NCBI RefSeq assembly: GCF_026191475.2
Contig: NZ_JAOSLC020000003.1
Coordinates: 1,705,001-1,769,000, forward strand
Source: Polaribacter ponticola
GTDB lineage: Bacteria > Bacteroidota > Bacteroidia > Flavobacteriales > Flavobacteriaceae
DNA: 64,000 nucleotides
Direction: 5' to 3'
Part shown: in pieces, positions 8,710 to 18,928 of the stretch
Numbering within the stretch: the stretch's first letter is position 1
How the letters are laid out: every line of letters starts with the position of its first letter
Notes under the pieces: generated by a model
The model's database searches: none
Seen by the model: only the letters and a program-made list of their open reading frames with translations
What the model was told of the DNA's origin: nothing
Program-made: the position numbers and the translations under genes

Positions 8710-10262
8710 ATGCTTTAATATTATTTTCTAGAAAACCGCTACTTAAATAATCGTTAATTAAAAATGCTTTGATTTTTTTAAACTTATAGTTCTCCAACGC
8801 TCCTATATCTAGAATACTATGAAATAAAAAATCTGTAGAAATAGAATCATTCTTTTTAGATATTAAATGATTAATTTTTAAAGGATAATTACTTTTAAAA
8901 TTATCTGAGTACCACACCAACATTGCTGGGTTTTTTGAAGCATTATGCTCTTGAGCATGCAACCACTTTCCATCTTCTCCCAATGTTTCTCCGTGGTCTG
9001 AAACATAAATTAAAAGTGTTTTCTTAGAAGATATTTTTAATCTTTCTATCAATTCATTTAAAAAGTAATCTAAATACACAATTGTATTATCGTAAGAGTT
9101 AATAAGTTCTTCTTTTTTTAAAGAACCTAAATATTTACTTGAAATAACAGGATTAAACCTGTAAAAACTACTATCAACTCTACTATTATAATACCAATGA
9201 CTACCAATCATATGCAAACTTGTTAGTTTATTACCCTTAAAAGAATCGTTGGCAGAAAAGTACCTTAATAATGCCAAATCTTTTTCTTTTTTAAAACTTA
9301 AGAAAGAATGAAACTTATCAATAATAACTTTCTTTTTGTTAGAATATATTATATCTCTATAACTTTTTTCTAATGTTTGATTTCCAATCCATTCTGTAGA
9401 AAAAGATGCTTTATTAAGTACAGAATATAAACTTGTAACAGTTTGCTTTTTTTCTTTTTTATTAATCGATTTATCTGTTAAAATATGAGGTAAACTTTGA
9501 GCTGTAAAAGTATACGGTGTATAAACATTAGCAAAACTAACTAAGTTGTCTTGCTTTGAAAGCAATGGATTTGTAATTCTATCATATCCATTAAGGGACA
9601 AGTGATCTGCTCTTACGGACTCGCCAACAACAAGAATAATATGCAAATTATCTTCCTCAGTATAAACTTGCTCTTTAACTTCTTTTAATTTTATGTTGGG
9701 CTTTTTAAAATATTTAACTGTACTAAAATAAATACTATATGGTAATCTGTTTTTAAATGCATCGAATTTATAATTTTCTACTATAAAAAAAGTTAAAACA
9801 CCAAAGATTGACAACACAAAAAGAGGCGACTTTATACTGCTTTTTTGGAGCTTATAATGTTTTTTAAAAAAATAAAATACTAAATGAAGAAAACAACACA
9901 AATAAAATAAACTGATAACTAAACATATCTGTAGCTTCACCAACATTTGTTCCAAATATTCCTTGAATAGTTCCTAAACCTATTGTTAAGTCTTGCGTAT
10001 ACACCCAAAAAGAAAAAGTAGATGCAATTATAAACAGAAAAGGAAACACTAATTTAAATACTCTATGAAACAAGCTAAAAAAGTAAATAAAACCAAATAG
10101 TGAAAAGTGAAGTAATAAGAAATGAGCAAAATAAACAAAATTACCTTTTAATCTTCCAAAAGGTAGATGCACATAAGAAGCTATAGTAACAAAAACTGCT
10201 ATTAAAATATGTAAAAATAAATGAAACTTGATTTCTTCTTTAGGAAGTTTTATTTTTTTCAT
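8708..10262 (-). pseudogene. EptA-like phosphoethanolamine transferase/sulfatase, frame broken near 9865-9890
   Basis: Two overlapping frames together encode one inner-membrane lipid A phosphoethanolamine transferase-type enzyme of about 517 residues. The upstream part (10262 to 9864) holds four or five membrane segments and IQGIFGTNVGEATDMFSYQF, a family feature. The downstream part (entering near 9880, ending 8708) holds the catalytic domain: VVGESVRADHLSLNGYDR, then YTPYTFTAQSLPHIL with the probable nucleophile Thr, and VSDHGETLGEDGKWLHAQEH for metal binding. The frames join at T7A6. Removing one T, or adding two bases, restores them. This may be a sequencing error, true inactivation, or slippage on the run. 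The metal ligands are intact. Confidence 0.75.
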
Positions 10263-10281
10263 TTAAAAAAAGATTTCACTT

Positions 10282-12759
10282 TTAAAAATTAGCAACAAAA
10301 GAAACTGATAGATTACGACCCGGAGAAGAAACCCCAGAAGCAAACTCTATATAATGTTCATCAAAAATATTGTCTAGCTTAGCTTGAACTGAGAAATTAT
10401 CATTTACTAAATAACGACCATTTAAACCAAAAGCAACCCAACTTGGTGAACCGTAATACTTATCTTCATCATTAGTAGCGTTTGCATCAACTATTGGTGT
10501 TAAATCATGATTATCAATACCTTCTGTAAAATTAAAATCTTCAATATCTTTTTTACTATTAAAACGAATAGCAGCTCCTAATTCTATTTTTTCTTTTTTG
10601 TAATTGATTTCAAACTGACCAAACAAAGGCGGCACCGACGACATTGGCTCTTCAGTATCGTAAGTTCTACCTTTTGTATAAGTAATAAACCCTGTAGTAT
10701 TAATTGTTTTAGAAATTTTACCTAAATAATTAATAGTATAACCAAAAATATAAGCATTTCCTTTGTTCTGATTATTAACAGCATTACCAAACTCATCATC
10801 AAACTCAATTTGCTGTACACTTCCATCAGCATTTAACACAAAATCTCTTTGAATATAATTATCTAACAAAGTATAGTAAATATTAGCTCCTAAACGAAAT
10901 TTTCTTTTATTAAAATACTTTTGAATCCCGATTTCTGAACTATAAGCAAACTCTGGTTTTACGTTAATATTAGGTATGGTAACATTTCCAGATTTTTCTC
11001 TAACTCTACCTACATCATCTATATTTGGAGAACGAAAACCAGAAGATAAAACTCCGTTTAATTGCCAGTTTTTATTTGGTTTAAATACATAACCTAATGT
11101 TGCAGTTATTGCAGAATGATTTGCATTAATATTGGTATCTGCAAGTTGAATAAATGTTTGATCTATCCATTTCGCATTTAAATTTGTATTCGTAAATCTA
11201 ATTCCAGAATTTAAAGTTGTTTTACTATTTACATCTTGCCTATAACCTAAATAAGCTGCAGAACTAAAATAATTACTACCACCATCTGGATAACGAGATT
11301 GAACTTTAAAATCTTTAGAGAATCCATTAATTTCTCCATTAGCAATATTTAAAGTTTTTCCAAAAGAATTTGAACTAACATTATTATATGCAAATTCAAA
11401 ACCATAAGAAAGTGTTCTTGTTTTATCATTGGTAAGTGGCACAGAAAAATCTCCATTTAAACTTAAAACATCTACACTTTCAATCCTATAAGAACGATCT
11501 AGGCTACCAAATTTTCTTTGTATCCTACTCTCTTCTAAATTTTGATACGCAACAGTAATAGCACCGCTTTCTAACCAATTTTTAGTTGAATCTAAAAGTA
11601 ACTGAGAGGATATTAAAAGCCTTTTTTGTGGCCCATAATACCATTCTGCAAATTTTAAGGTATTGTTTTTTAACTCTGTTAAACGATCAAACCTTTGTAT
11701 ATCTGATGAAGTAGAATATTGCAAATTAATTTTTAAATCCGTTTTTTCTGAAAGAGGCACAAAAAACTTTTGTAAAACATCCGTTTGATTATACCCCGTA
11801 TTTCTTAATAAATTAGGATTCAAATTTACTGTAGGATTTTCGTTGTAATTACCATTTACATTCTCTGAATAATGAAATACTTTTCCCCAATCAGAAAAAC
11901 CATGACTTCTATTTTTACCAGCTTTTAACTCTCCAAAATCTGAATATGATATACTAGTAAAAGAGGCCCAATTACTAAAACTAACCTCAGCAGAAACATT
12001 AGTAGTTATTTCTTGATTTACTGAAGAATAACGGGAGAAAAATTGACTAGAAACTTTATTTTCTTCTGATAATTTTGGTGTTTTTGTATAGTAATGAATT
12101 ACACCACCTAAGGCATCAGACCCATAAATTACAGAAGATGGCCCAAAAACTACTTCGGTTTTATCTAGAAGATTTGGAGAAAGTGTTATAGAGCTTTGTA
12201 AATGTCCTTTTCTATAAATTGCATTATTCATTCTTACACCATCTACAACTAATAACACTCTATTAGATTCCATACCACGAATTACAGGACTACCTCCACC
12301 AAATTGAGATTTTTGAACTTTAATACCCGGAATTGTTGCTAATAAATCTGCCGAAGTTTGAGGTGAAAATTTTTGAATTTCTTTAGAAGAAAGAACCGCA
12401 ATTTGTTCCGCAATTCTAGTGGTTTTTTCGGCTGTTTTAAACGCAGAAATTACTACTTCATCTAATTCTTCTGACTGTTTAGTTAAATAAACAGTTAAGC
12501 TCTGCTTAATCAACGTAGCTTTTTTTATTCTTTTAATAGCGTAAGACAAATGAGAAAAAACTATAATTTCATTCCTTTTAAAAGATGAAATATCAACCAA
12601 TCCATTTTTATTAGTAGATAAATTTAACGTTTTAGATGCATTATAAACGGTAACATTTTTAACCTTTTTACCTGTTTCTCTGTCCAAAATTTTTACTTCT
12701 TGGGCTAAAGTTATACTACTTATTAAAACTGCAAATACAAAAATAAAATACTTCATCAT
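10282..12759 (-). CDS. TonB-dependent outer membrane receptor
   Basis: Outer-membrane TonB-dependent receptor of about 825 residues; substrate unknown. Signal peptide MMKYFIFVFAVLISSITLAQ. It is followed by a carboxypeptidase-D-regulatory-like Ig domain (about 20-100) typical of Bacteroidota receptors, then a plug domain around 115-225 (SADLLATIPGIKVQ, SPVIRGMESNRVLLVVDGVR, FGPSSVIYGSDALGG). The rest is a beta-barrel ending in aromatic NLSVSFVANF. The plug sequence is closest in style to haem/metal receptors, but that is only an impression. Start ATG 12759 overlaps the recO stop (TGATG), suggesting translational coupling. The EptA-like gene follows 19 bases after the stop. Confidence 0.9.
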   Translation of the reverse strand: MMKYFIFVFAVLISSITLAQEVKILDRETGKKVKNVTVYNASKTLNLSTNKNGLVDISSFKRNEIIVFSHLSYAIKRIKKATLIKQSLTVYLTKQSEELDEVVISAFKTAEKTTRIAEQIAVLSSKEIQKFSPQTSADLLATIPGIKVQKSQFGGGSPVIRGMESNRVLLVVDGVRMNNAIYRKGHLQSSITLSPNLLDKTEVVFGPSSVIYGSDALGGVIHYYTKTPKLSEENKVSSQFFSRYSSVNQEITTNVSAEVSFSNWASFTSISYSDFGELKAGKNRSHGFSDWGKVFHYSENVNGNYNENPTVNLNPNLLRNTGYNQTDVLQKFFVPLSEKTDLKINLQYSTSSDIQRFDRLTELKNNTLKFAEWYYGPQKRLLISSQLLLDSTKNWLESGAITVAYQNLEESRIQRKFGSLDRSYRIESVDVLSLNGDFSVPLTNDKTRTLSYGFEFAYNNVSSNSFGKTLNIANGEINGFSKDFKVQSRYPDGGSNYFSSAAYLGYRQDVNSKTTLNSGIRFTNTNLNAKWIDQTFIQLADTNINANHSAITATLGYVFKPNKNWQLNGVLSSGFRSPNIDDVGRVREKSGNVTIPNINVKPEFAYSSEIGIQKYFNKRKFRLGANIYYTLLDNYIQRDFVLNADGSVQQIEFDDEFGNAVNNQNKGNAYIFGYTINYLGKISKTINTTGFITYTKGRTYDTEEPMSSVPPLFGQFEINYKKEKIELGAAIRFNSKKDIEDFNFTEGIDNHDLTPIVDANATNDEDKYYGSPSWVAFGLNGRYLVNDNFSVQAKLDNIFDEHYIEFASGVSSPGRNLSVSFVANF

Positions 12760-13479
12760 CAACTAAAAACGGTTTCTAAAACTTGTAAAGATTTCGGGCT
12801 TCTAAAACTGCCCAAATGTAACTTAAAATACTGAATTATAACTTGCAAAACCAACTGCCTTTCTTCTTTATTATAAGATACATTTTCAATATCATCAAAA
12901 ACCATACCTATTAACTTTTTAAATTGATGAAAATCGTTATTAAATATCACATTTTTATCGAGTGAATTATCAGAAAAACTTCCTTCTAATAAATTAAACC
13001 CATTCTTATGACTCTCTGAAGTATCTGGATAAAAACCTAAAAAACTAGTTAAATTAAGTAAAAAAGTAAATGAAAATTTGCAATTTTATCATGAATATCT
13101 AGCCAAACCAAAGCGGCTTCTAAATACTCATACAAAGCTAAATTTTGTTCTTCTTCTTGTATAGAGTTCGATAAAACTTCTGATAAAAACATTATAACAG
13201 ATTGCTTTATAATATCTGTATGAATCGTTTTATAAGGGTTTATAATTTGAACTTCTTTTAAAGAATTTAAATTATTTTTAGAGTTATGATTCGCTACAAT
13301 TCTTAATTGACTCAAAGGCTGAAAGTAAGCAGATTTAATCCCCTTTTTTTGGGTTTTAAAATTCCTTTTATTAAATACGATTTTACTCCTTCCTCTTGCG
13401 TATAACATTTTACAATTAAACTTGTATCTCCATACTTAAGAGAACTTAAAACAATTGCCTTTGTGTTTACAATAGCCAT
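12759..13479 (-). pseudogene. recO: DNA repair protein RecO, two frameshifts in homopolymers
   Basis: RecO (recombination mediator loading RecA with RecR), recognisable across three frames. The N-terminal part reads MAIVNTKAIVLSSLKYGDTS, the middle AYFQPLSQLRIVANHN and FLSEVLSNSIQEEEQNLALY, and the end is a short frame with KKLIGMVFDDIENVSYNKEE and a final LQVLETVFS. Adding one A to the A7 run near 13345 and one T to the T6 run near 13062 restores a single frame of about 240 residues, the normal length. The start ATG at 13479 overlaps the porZ stop by one base (TAATG), and the end overlaps the TonB receptor start. recO is rarely lost, so the frame breaks are probably assembly errors. Confidence 0.85.
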
Positions 13480-15809
13480 TAATTTACAATTGCAATTTTT
13501 GTTGTGGTAGATTCAGATCCATCATCATTAGTTAACAAAACAATATAAACGCCAGAAGCTACTTTTCTACCAGCTAAGTTTTTTTTATTCCAAACAACTT
13601 TACCTCCTTGTAGTTCTTGTCCTTCAACAACATTGGTTTCATAAACAAGATTACCAGCAACATCCACAATTTTAACATTAGTTCCTTTGGGTAAATGTGT
13701 GCCGTTTCTACCATCTATAGTTATTATATTATGATTTTTAAGTGCTGGATTTGGGTACGCATAAACATCTCCTAATACCTCTCCAAAAGTAGCAACCTTA
13801 CTATTATAAGCAACAATACCTTTGTCCGTAGCAAAATATACTTTACCGTTACTTTTATCTGTTCTAATTTTTAATATTCTATTAGATGGCAATGGAGAAT
13901 TTTCTTTACTAAAATTAGCTAATGTATTTCTTCCTGAAGGATTTGTATAAATTACACCTCCGTTATCTGTTCCAAACCATTTATTATCTGCTCCATCAAC
14001 AACTATAGAATTGATGTTTTGATCGCCTAGTAAACGCTCTCCAACCCCGTTTTCTTCAATAATTACTGGTTCTGCATTTAAAACACCTGCATCAAAAACT
14101 CCAGAAGCATTTCTATAAACCACCATACCACTTCTAGTACCTAACCAAACCCTGTTACTTTTATCAATAGCAATTGTTTTAACATCTGTATCTGGTAAGT
14201 TTCCTAAATTTGGCGATGCTATTAATGCTTTTTTTCGATCTCCATTCTCATTAAACACATAAACCCCATTTCTTCTCGTTCCAATCCAAACACTATTACT
14301 GTTATCTATTGCAACTTCACTTAAGCCATATTTATCTGGGTTGGTTTTTAATGAACTAATATCAAAACTAGACCATTGCCCATCTTTAGATAGTTTTTTT
14401 AACTCATTAAGATCACTAATATTAGCAATCCATAAATTACCTTGGTTATCAAAAGCAGATCCACTTATTCTTAAAGAAACTCTGTTAGGTTGGTTTGATG
14501 CTAAATCTTCTAAACTACTATTTAAATGATTATAAAATGTTTTAATTTCATCGTCTTCTACAACTAATAAACCTCCTGTAGAAACACTATTAATAGAACC
14601 TGTATCTCCAAAAGAGCTTATATAGACCCTGTTTTCTGCATTAGGATCTATTGAAACATAATTTAGATCTATTACAGGAAAACTAGGATTAAAAGGAGTA
14701 TTTATCCATTGCTCTCCATTAAAATGACTAAATCCTTGTTTCTTAAATATCGATGTATAAGTACCATCATAACCACCATAAACAACCCAAAGATTATTAT
14801 TATTTACATCTATAGAAAACACATTATTAGACAATGGCCCTTCTGGATGTATTTCATTATAATTAGAAGACTGAGAAGTACTAGATTTTAAAATACCATA
14901 TTCTTGTGTAGCTATATAAACAGCATTATTCTCAAAAAAAGATGTATTTGCTGTAAAATCTAATTCTAGAGTTGTATTAAAAACAATAATTTGATTATAA
15001 CTAGAATTTAAAATAATAACACTCTTACTTAGTGTAACAGATAAGTTAACATTAGTAGATTTTAAACCTAAAACATCTTCATTAAAATCTTTAAGTTCTA
15101 TCAACAATTTATTATTAAGTTCATATAATTTATCTGCTTCTACAACATTCACTTTATTATTAAACATGGCAATTTCAGTAAAATTACGACCAATAAATTC
15201 TTGTTGCCAACTATTAAAATCTATAAGAAGATTACTGTTAACATTAGCTGTAAATATACCGTCTTCTGTAACTGCATAAATTAAATCATTAAAAATCAAT
15301 GTTTTGTTTACAACTAAAGATGTTGATGAATCTCCAATAAAAAAAGTATCTCCAAATTCTAGTTTTTCTATATTATACTCAACAATGGCAAATGATGTAG
15401 ATAAATACAAAGTATTACCAAACTCTGTTATATGATTGATGCTCTTTAAACCAGACTCATTAAAATTTACAATATCTGAAGAAATTGTAATTCCGCCATT
15501 TTCATCAATCACTTCTATTAATCCATTTTGATAACCAATTACTAACCTTTTAAAGGTTTTGTTATAATGAATTGAAGACGTTGTCTCTCCAGACAATCCC
15601 TGAATAGATGAAAGTTTGTTTGTTTCAGAAGTTTTTTCATTAAACGTAAAAACAGCATTGTCTACTAAAGCATAAATTAAATCATTAACCTTTACAAAAT
15701 CTTTCACATTATTGTAAGAGTAAAAATCTTCCCATGAATCACTATAATCGATTTGTGAAAAAATTAATGAAGATGTGAAACAAACAAAGAGAAAAAATAA
15801 CTTTTTCAT
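13479..15809 (-). CDS. porZ: PorZ-like T9SS-associated beta-propeller protein
   Basis: Secreted or surface protein of 776 residues resembling PorZ, which in Porphyromonas takes part in type IX secretion by delivering A-LPS to the sortase. Visible: signal peptide MKKLFFLFVCFTSSLIFSQ, an N-terminal SWEDFYSYNNVKDFVKVND block typical of PorZ, and two-component-regulator-propeller repeats (for example IAIDKSNRVWLGTRSGMVVY and VAIDNSNSVWIGTR). The C-terminal sorting-type domain begins DVYAYPNPALKNHN and ends KIAIVN. Length matches PorZ. It is directly upstream of recO with a one-base overlap. The PorZ call rests on overall pattern; a generic propeller/T9SS protein is the alternative. Confidence 0.78.
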   Translation of the reverse strand: MKKLFFLFVCFTSSLIFSQIDYSDSWEDFYSYNNVKDFVKVNDLIYALVDNAVFTFNEKTSETNKLSSIQGLSGETTSSIHYNKTFKRLVIGYQNGLIEVIDENGGITISSDIVNFNESGLKSINHITEFGNTLYLSTSFAIVEYNIEKLEFGDTFFIGDSSTSLVVNKTLIFNDLIYAVTEDGIFTANVNSNLLIDFNSWQQEFIGRNFTEIAMFNNKVNVVEADKLYELNNKLLIELKDFNEDVLGLKSTNVNLSVTLSKSVIILNSSYNQIIVFNTTLELDFTANTSFFENNAVYIATQEYGILKSSTSQSSNYNEIHPEGPLSNNVFSIDVNNNNLWVVYGGYDGTYTSIFKKQGFSHFNGEQWINTPFNPSFPVIDLNYVSIDPNAENRVYISSFGDTGSINSVSTGGLLVVEDDEIKTFYNHLNSSLEDLASNQPNRVSLRISGSAFDNQGNLWIANISDLNELKKLSKDGQWSSFDISSLKTNPDKYGLSEVAIDNSNSVWIGTRRNGVYVFNENGDRKKALIASPNLGNLPDTDVKTIAIDKSNRVWLGTRSGMVVYRNASGVFDAGVLNAEPVIIEENGVGERLLGDQNINSIVVDGADNKWFGTDNGGVIYTNPSGRNTLANFSKENSPLPSNRILKIRTDKSNGKVYFATDKGIVAYNSKVATFGEVLGDVYAYPNPALKNHNIITIDGRNGTHLPKGTNVKIVDVAGNLVYETNVVEGQELQGGKVVWNKKNLAGRKVASGVYIVLLTNDDGSESTTTKIAIVN

Positions 15810-15897
15810 ATTTTAAAATATATTATATCAAAGATATTTAATTATTATAAATTAACGATAAAAACAGCTACATTAGTACAAAAATGAACAGGTTTTT

Positions 15898-16368
15898 ATG
15901 AGTTTAGAAATTGAAAGAAAGTTTTTAATAAAAAATGAAGATTTTAAAAAGGAGGCGTATCTTAAAAAAAGGATAAAACAAGGGTATTTAAATTCTGATA
16001 AAAGTAGAACTGTAAGAATAAGAATTGCAGATAATAAGTCTTTTTTAACAGTGAAAGGCAAATCTAATTCGTCTGGTACAACTCGTTTTGAATGGGAAAA
16101 AGAAATAGATATTAATGAAGCAGAACAATTACTTTTATTATGCGAGTCTTCAATTATTGATAAAACAAGGTTTTATGTAAAAAGCGAAAATCACATTTAT
16201 GAAGTAGATGAATTTTATGGAGACAACATTGGTTTAGTAGTAGCAGAAATTGAGTTAATTTCCGAAAATGAGTCATTCCAAAAACCAACTTGGTTAGGTG
16301 AAGAAGTTACAGGTAATAAAAGTTATTACAATTCGTGTTTAAGTAAAATACCTTTTAAAAATTGGTGA
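15898..16368 (+). CDS. CYTH domain protein (triphosphate tunnel metalloenzyme)
   Basis: Small cytoplasmic protein of 156 residues with the CYTH signature EIERKFL at residues 4-10 (ExExK). Other tunnel residues are visible as RTVRIRI, FLTVKGK, RFEWEKEID and VVAEIEL. Bacterial members hydrolyse inorganic triphosphate or similar triphosphates; the exact substrate here is inferred from family only. It is transcribed alone on the plus strand, divergent from porZ. A TATCTTTG -7-like box for porZ sits at 15829-15836 on the opposite strand. Confidence 0.88.
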   Translation: MSLEIERKFLIKNEDFKKEAYLKKRIKQGYLNSDKSRTVRIRIADNKSFLTVKGKSNSSGTTRFEWEKEIDINEAEQLLLLCESSIIDKTRFYVKSENHIYEVDEFYGDNIGLVVAEIELISENESFQKPTWLGEEVTGNKSYYNSCLSKIPFKNW

Positions 16369-16371
16369 TTT

Positions 16372-17008
16372 TTATAAATTATAAATTGCTATAAAATGAC
16401 TTAAACTCCCTAAAAGAACAAAAACATGAAAAATAGCATGGTTAAAAGGCAATTTTTTAATAGAATATAAAACCGCACCAATAGAATAAAAAACACCACC
16501 TGCAACTAAATATAGAAAACCTTCGGGTGTTAAACTTTCCATTAAAGGCTTTATAAAAAACATTACTTGCCAACCCATTAATAAATACATTGCTGTAGAA
16601 ATTTTATCGAATCTTCCCGTAAAAAATAACTTAAGAATTACTCCCGTTAAAGCAAAAAGCCAAACAAAAAGAAACATACACCAACCTAAAGAAGAATCTA
16701 GAGCAACCAAGCAAAAAGGAGAATAACTACCTGCAATTAAAACATAAATAGCTGCATGATCAAAAATATTTAGCTTTCTTCTTTTTTTGATCTTTTGCGG
16801 CGTGATAAAAAGTAGAAGCTGCATATAAGATAATTAAACTTAGTCCGTAAATAATAAAACTTAATGGTTTCCAAAAACCTGTAAATTGCATTGATTTACT
16901 AATTAAAAAAGGAAATATAATTACACTTAATACTAAGCCAAAACCATGAGAAATTACATTTAACCTTTCTTCTTTTGTACTATAACGGTGATTTAAATTC
17001 TCGCTCAT
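16372..17008 (-). pseudogene. hemolysin III / TrhA family membrane protein, frameshift near 16790
   Basis: PAQR-type seven-helix membrane protein split in two overlapping frames. The N-terminal part (17008 to about 16790) reads EERLNVISHGFGLVLSVI and LYAASTFYHAAKD. The C-terminal part reads RRKLNIFDHAAIYVLIAGSY, then PFNHAIFHVFVLLGSLSHF. The zinc-site residues (HG..., FYH, FDH, HAIFH) are all present. Adding one A to the A7 run in the minus-strand sequence GATCAAAAAAAG joins the frames into about 212 residues, a normal length. Likely an undercounted homopolymer. It overlaps the end of the upstream acyltransferase by 29 bases. Confidence 0.82.
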
Positions 17009-17770
17009 TATTTGGTCTGTTTGTATCTTTCATATATTCTTTATCTTTTAATAAATCGTTCTTTATTAAATTAAAAACCTGCTCTTTTAAACCTTGCATA
17101 TTCTCCATTTTTAAACCTTTAGTTTCAATAAATTTATGCTGATGTATTCTAAATACACCAGGTCTTCCTTTCAAAAAATCCCAAGAAAAAAACGTTTACA
17201 ATCATAATATACTTGTGGTACAATTGGCATTTCAAACTCAATTGCTAAACTAAATGCTCCGTTTTTAAATGGCGCTAAAACTACATCTTCGGTTGGCACC
17301 AATCCTTCCGGAAAAATAGCCATACTTGTTCCGTTTTGCAATCTTTTCTTAGCCATTTCATAAACTCTTTTTCTACTTTTAGGATTGCTCCTATCAACCA
17401 TTATTACAACGCGTTTGTAGAAAAACCCAAAAACAGGAATTTTTACAAGTTCTTTTTTACCAACAAAAACTATTGGATTTTTACTTAATGCTATTAATAC
17501 AAAAGGATCCATTAAAGAAGCATGATTGGGGCAAAACATATAACTTTTATCTAAATCTGTAAACTGGTCATATTGTGTTTTTAAACGGAAACCCATTCCA
17601 TAAACTAATAATTTAGCCCAAACTCTAATTACTTTCCAAAAAACTGGGTAATACGATTCTTTTGCTGTTAAAATCAATAATAATGGAGCCATTATAATAA
17701 TGGTAGATAGTATTAAAATGTAAAACCAAAATCGCCAAACTAAGAGAAAAGGAATTTTTAAAAATTTCAT
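16980..17770 (-). pseudogene. plsC: 1-acyl-sn-glycerol-3-phosphate acyltransferase (PlsC-like), frameshift near 17190
   Basis: Membrane-associated acyltransferase of phospholipid synthesis. Starting at ATG 17770 (MKFLKIPFLLVWRFW), a hydrophobic N-terminus leads to the catalytic CPNHASLMDPF (NHxxxxD motif), VDRSNPKSRKR and IFPEGLVPTEDVVLAPFKNG (FPEG motif). The last 60 residues (LKGRPGVFRIHQHKFIETKG onward) lie in another frame. Adding one T to the T7 run after CG restores CKRFFSWDFLKGRPG. The full length would be about 263 residues, normal for the family. The catalytic core is intact. Confidence 0.82.
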
Positions 17771-17887
17771 AAGCATCAAAAATACTAATATTCTTTTGTT
17801 TGATTGGTTTTCTTAAACAAAACCTTATTTTTGCCACTGCAGATGATTTTAGTATTTCAATTATACTAAAAAAGAAACAACAAATTT

Positions 17888-18856
17888 ATGTCAAGAATTT
17901 TAACTGGAGTACAGAGTACAGGAACACCACATTTGGGTAATTTATTAGGAGCAATTTTACCGGCTATAGAAATGGCAAATAGCCCTAAAAATGAATCTTT
18001 TATATTTATAGCAGACATGCATTCTTTAACACAAATTAAAGATGGAAAACTGCTAAAAGAAAACACTTATAGTGTAGCTGCAACTTGGCTTGCTTGTGGG
18101 CTAGACATTAACAGATCTATATTTTACAGACAAAGTGACGTAACACAAGTTACAGAATTATCTTGGTATTTAAGTTGTTTTTTTCCTTATCAAAGATTAA
18201 CATTAGCGCATAGTTTTAAAGACAAAGCAGATAGGTTAGAAGATGTTAATGCAGGTTTATTTACATATCCAATGTTAATGGCCGCAGATATTTTATTGTA
18301 CGATGCAGAACTTGTACCTGTAGGTAAAGATCAGTTACAACATTTAGAAATGGCTCGTGATGTTGCCAATAGGTTAAATAATATTGTTGGAGATACTTTA
18401 ATTGCCCCAGAAGCAAAAACACAAGAAAATGTAAAGCTTGTACCTGGAACCGATGGCGCTAAAATGAGTAAATCTAGAAATAACATTATCAATATTTTCT
18501 TAACAGATAAAAAGTTAAGAAAACAAGTAATGGCTATTAAAACAGATAGCACTCCTTTAGAAGAACCTAAAAACCCTGATACAGATAATGTTTTTGCTAT
18601 CTATAAATTACTTGCTTCTGATGAACAAATAATAGAAATGAGAGCAAATTACGAAGGCGGAAACTACGGTTATGGTCATGCAAAACAAGCTTTATATGAG
18701 TTAATTATCCTTAAATTCGCAACAATTAGAGAGCGTTACAACCATTTTATGGAAAATAAAGACGAAATTGATGCAGCATTAGCAATAGGTTCTAACAAAG
18801 CTTCAATTGTAGCTAACAAAGTATTAAAAAGAGTAAGAACTAAAATTGGTTATTAA
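17888..18856 (+). CDS. trpS: tryptophan--tRNA ligase
   Basis: Class I aminoacyl-tRNA synthetase charging tRNA-Trp in the cytoplasm; 322 residues, normal length. The HIGH-type motif appears as TPHLGN (residues 13-18) after TGVQSTG, and the KMSKS loop as GAKMSKSRNN near residue 195. PMLMAADILLYDAELVPVGK is the conserved tryptophan-site region. Monocistronic on the plus strand and followed by a strong hairpin terminator at 18878. Confidence 0.97.
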   Translation: MSRILTGVQSTGTPHLGNLLGAILPAIEMANSPKNESFIFIADMHSLTQIKDGKLLKENTYSVAATWLACGLDINRSIFYRQSDVTQVTELSWYLSCFFPYQRLTLAHSFKDKADRLEDVNAGLFTYPMLMAADILLYDAELVPVGKDQLQHLEMARDVANRLNNIVGDTLIAPEAKTQENVKLVPGTDGAKMSKSRNNIINIFLTDKKLRKQVMAIKTDSTPLEEPKNPDTDNVFAIYKLLASDEQIIEMRANYEGGNYGYGHAKQALYELIILKFATIRERYNHFMENKDEIDAALAIGSNKASIVANKVLKRVRTKIGY

Positions 18857-18877
18857 AACCAATAAATTTATAAACAT

Positions 18878-18907
18878 AAAAAAACCGCGCTAATTGCGTG
18901 GTTTTTT
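18878..18907. terminator. bidirectional terminator between trpS and the DUF1761 gene
   Basis: AAAAAACCGCGC, loop TAATT, GCGTGGTTTTTT. The A and T runs flank the stem on both sides, so it can serve trpS (+) and the convergent DUF1761 gene (-). Confidence 0.85.
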
Positions 18908-18928
18908 ATGTTTATAAATGAAGCAACT

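Noticed and set aside
8332..8710. tRNA cluster as an integration site with att repeats or an island
   Set aside because: No integrase, no duplicated tRNA 3' end and no compositional break beside the tRNAs.
9860..9900. Classical -1 programmed frameshift signal in the EptA-like gene
   Set aside because: The frame needed is +1 (or +2 bases), and the upstream codons do not give an X XXY YYZ heptamer in the right phase; no stimulatory structure is obvious.
12759..12950. Separate 63-residue gene before the TonB receptor
   Set aside because: Its sequence is the C-terminus of RecO; adding one T upstream joins it to the rest of recO.
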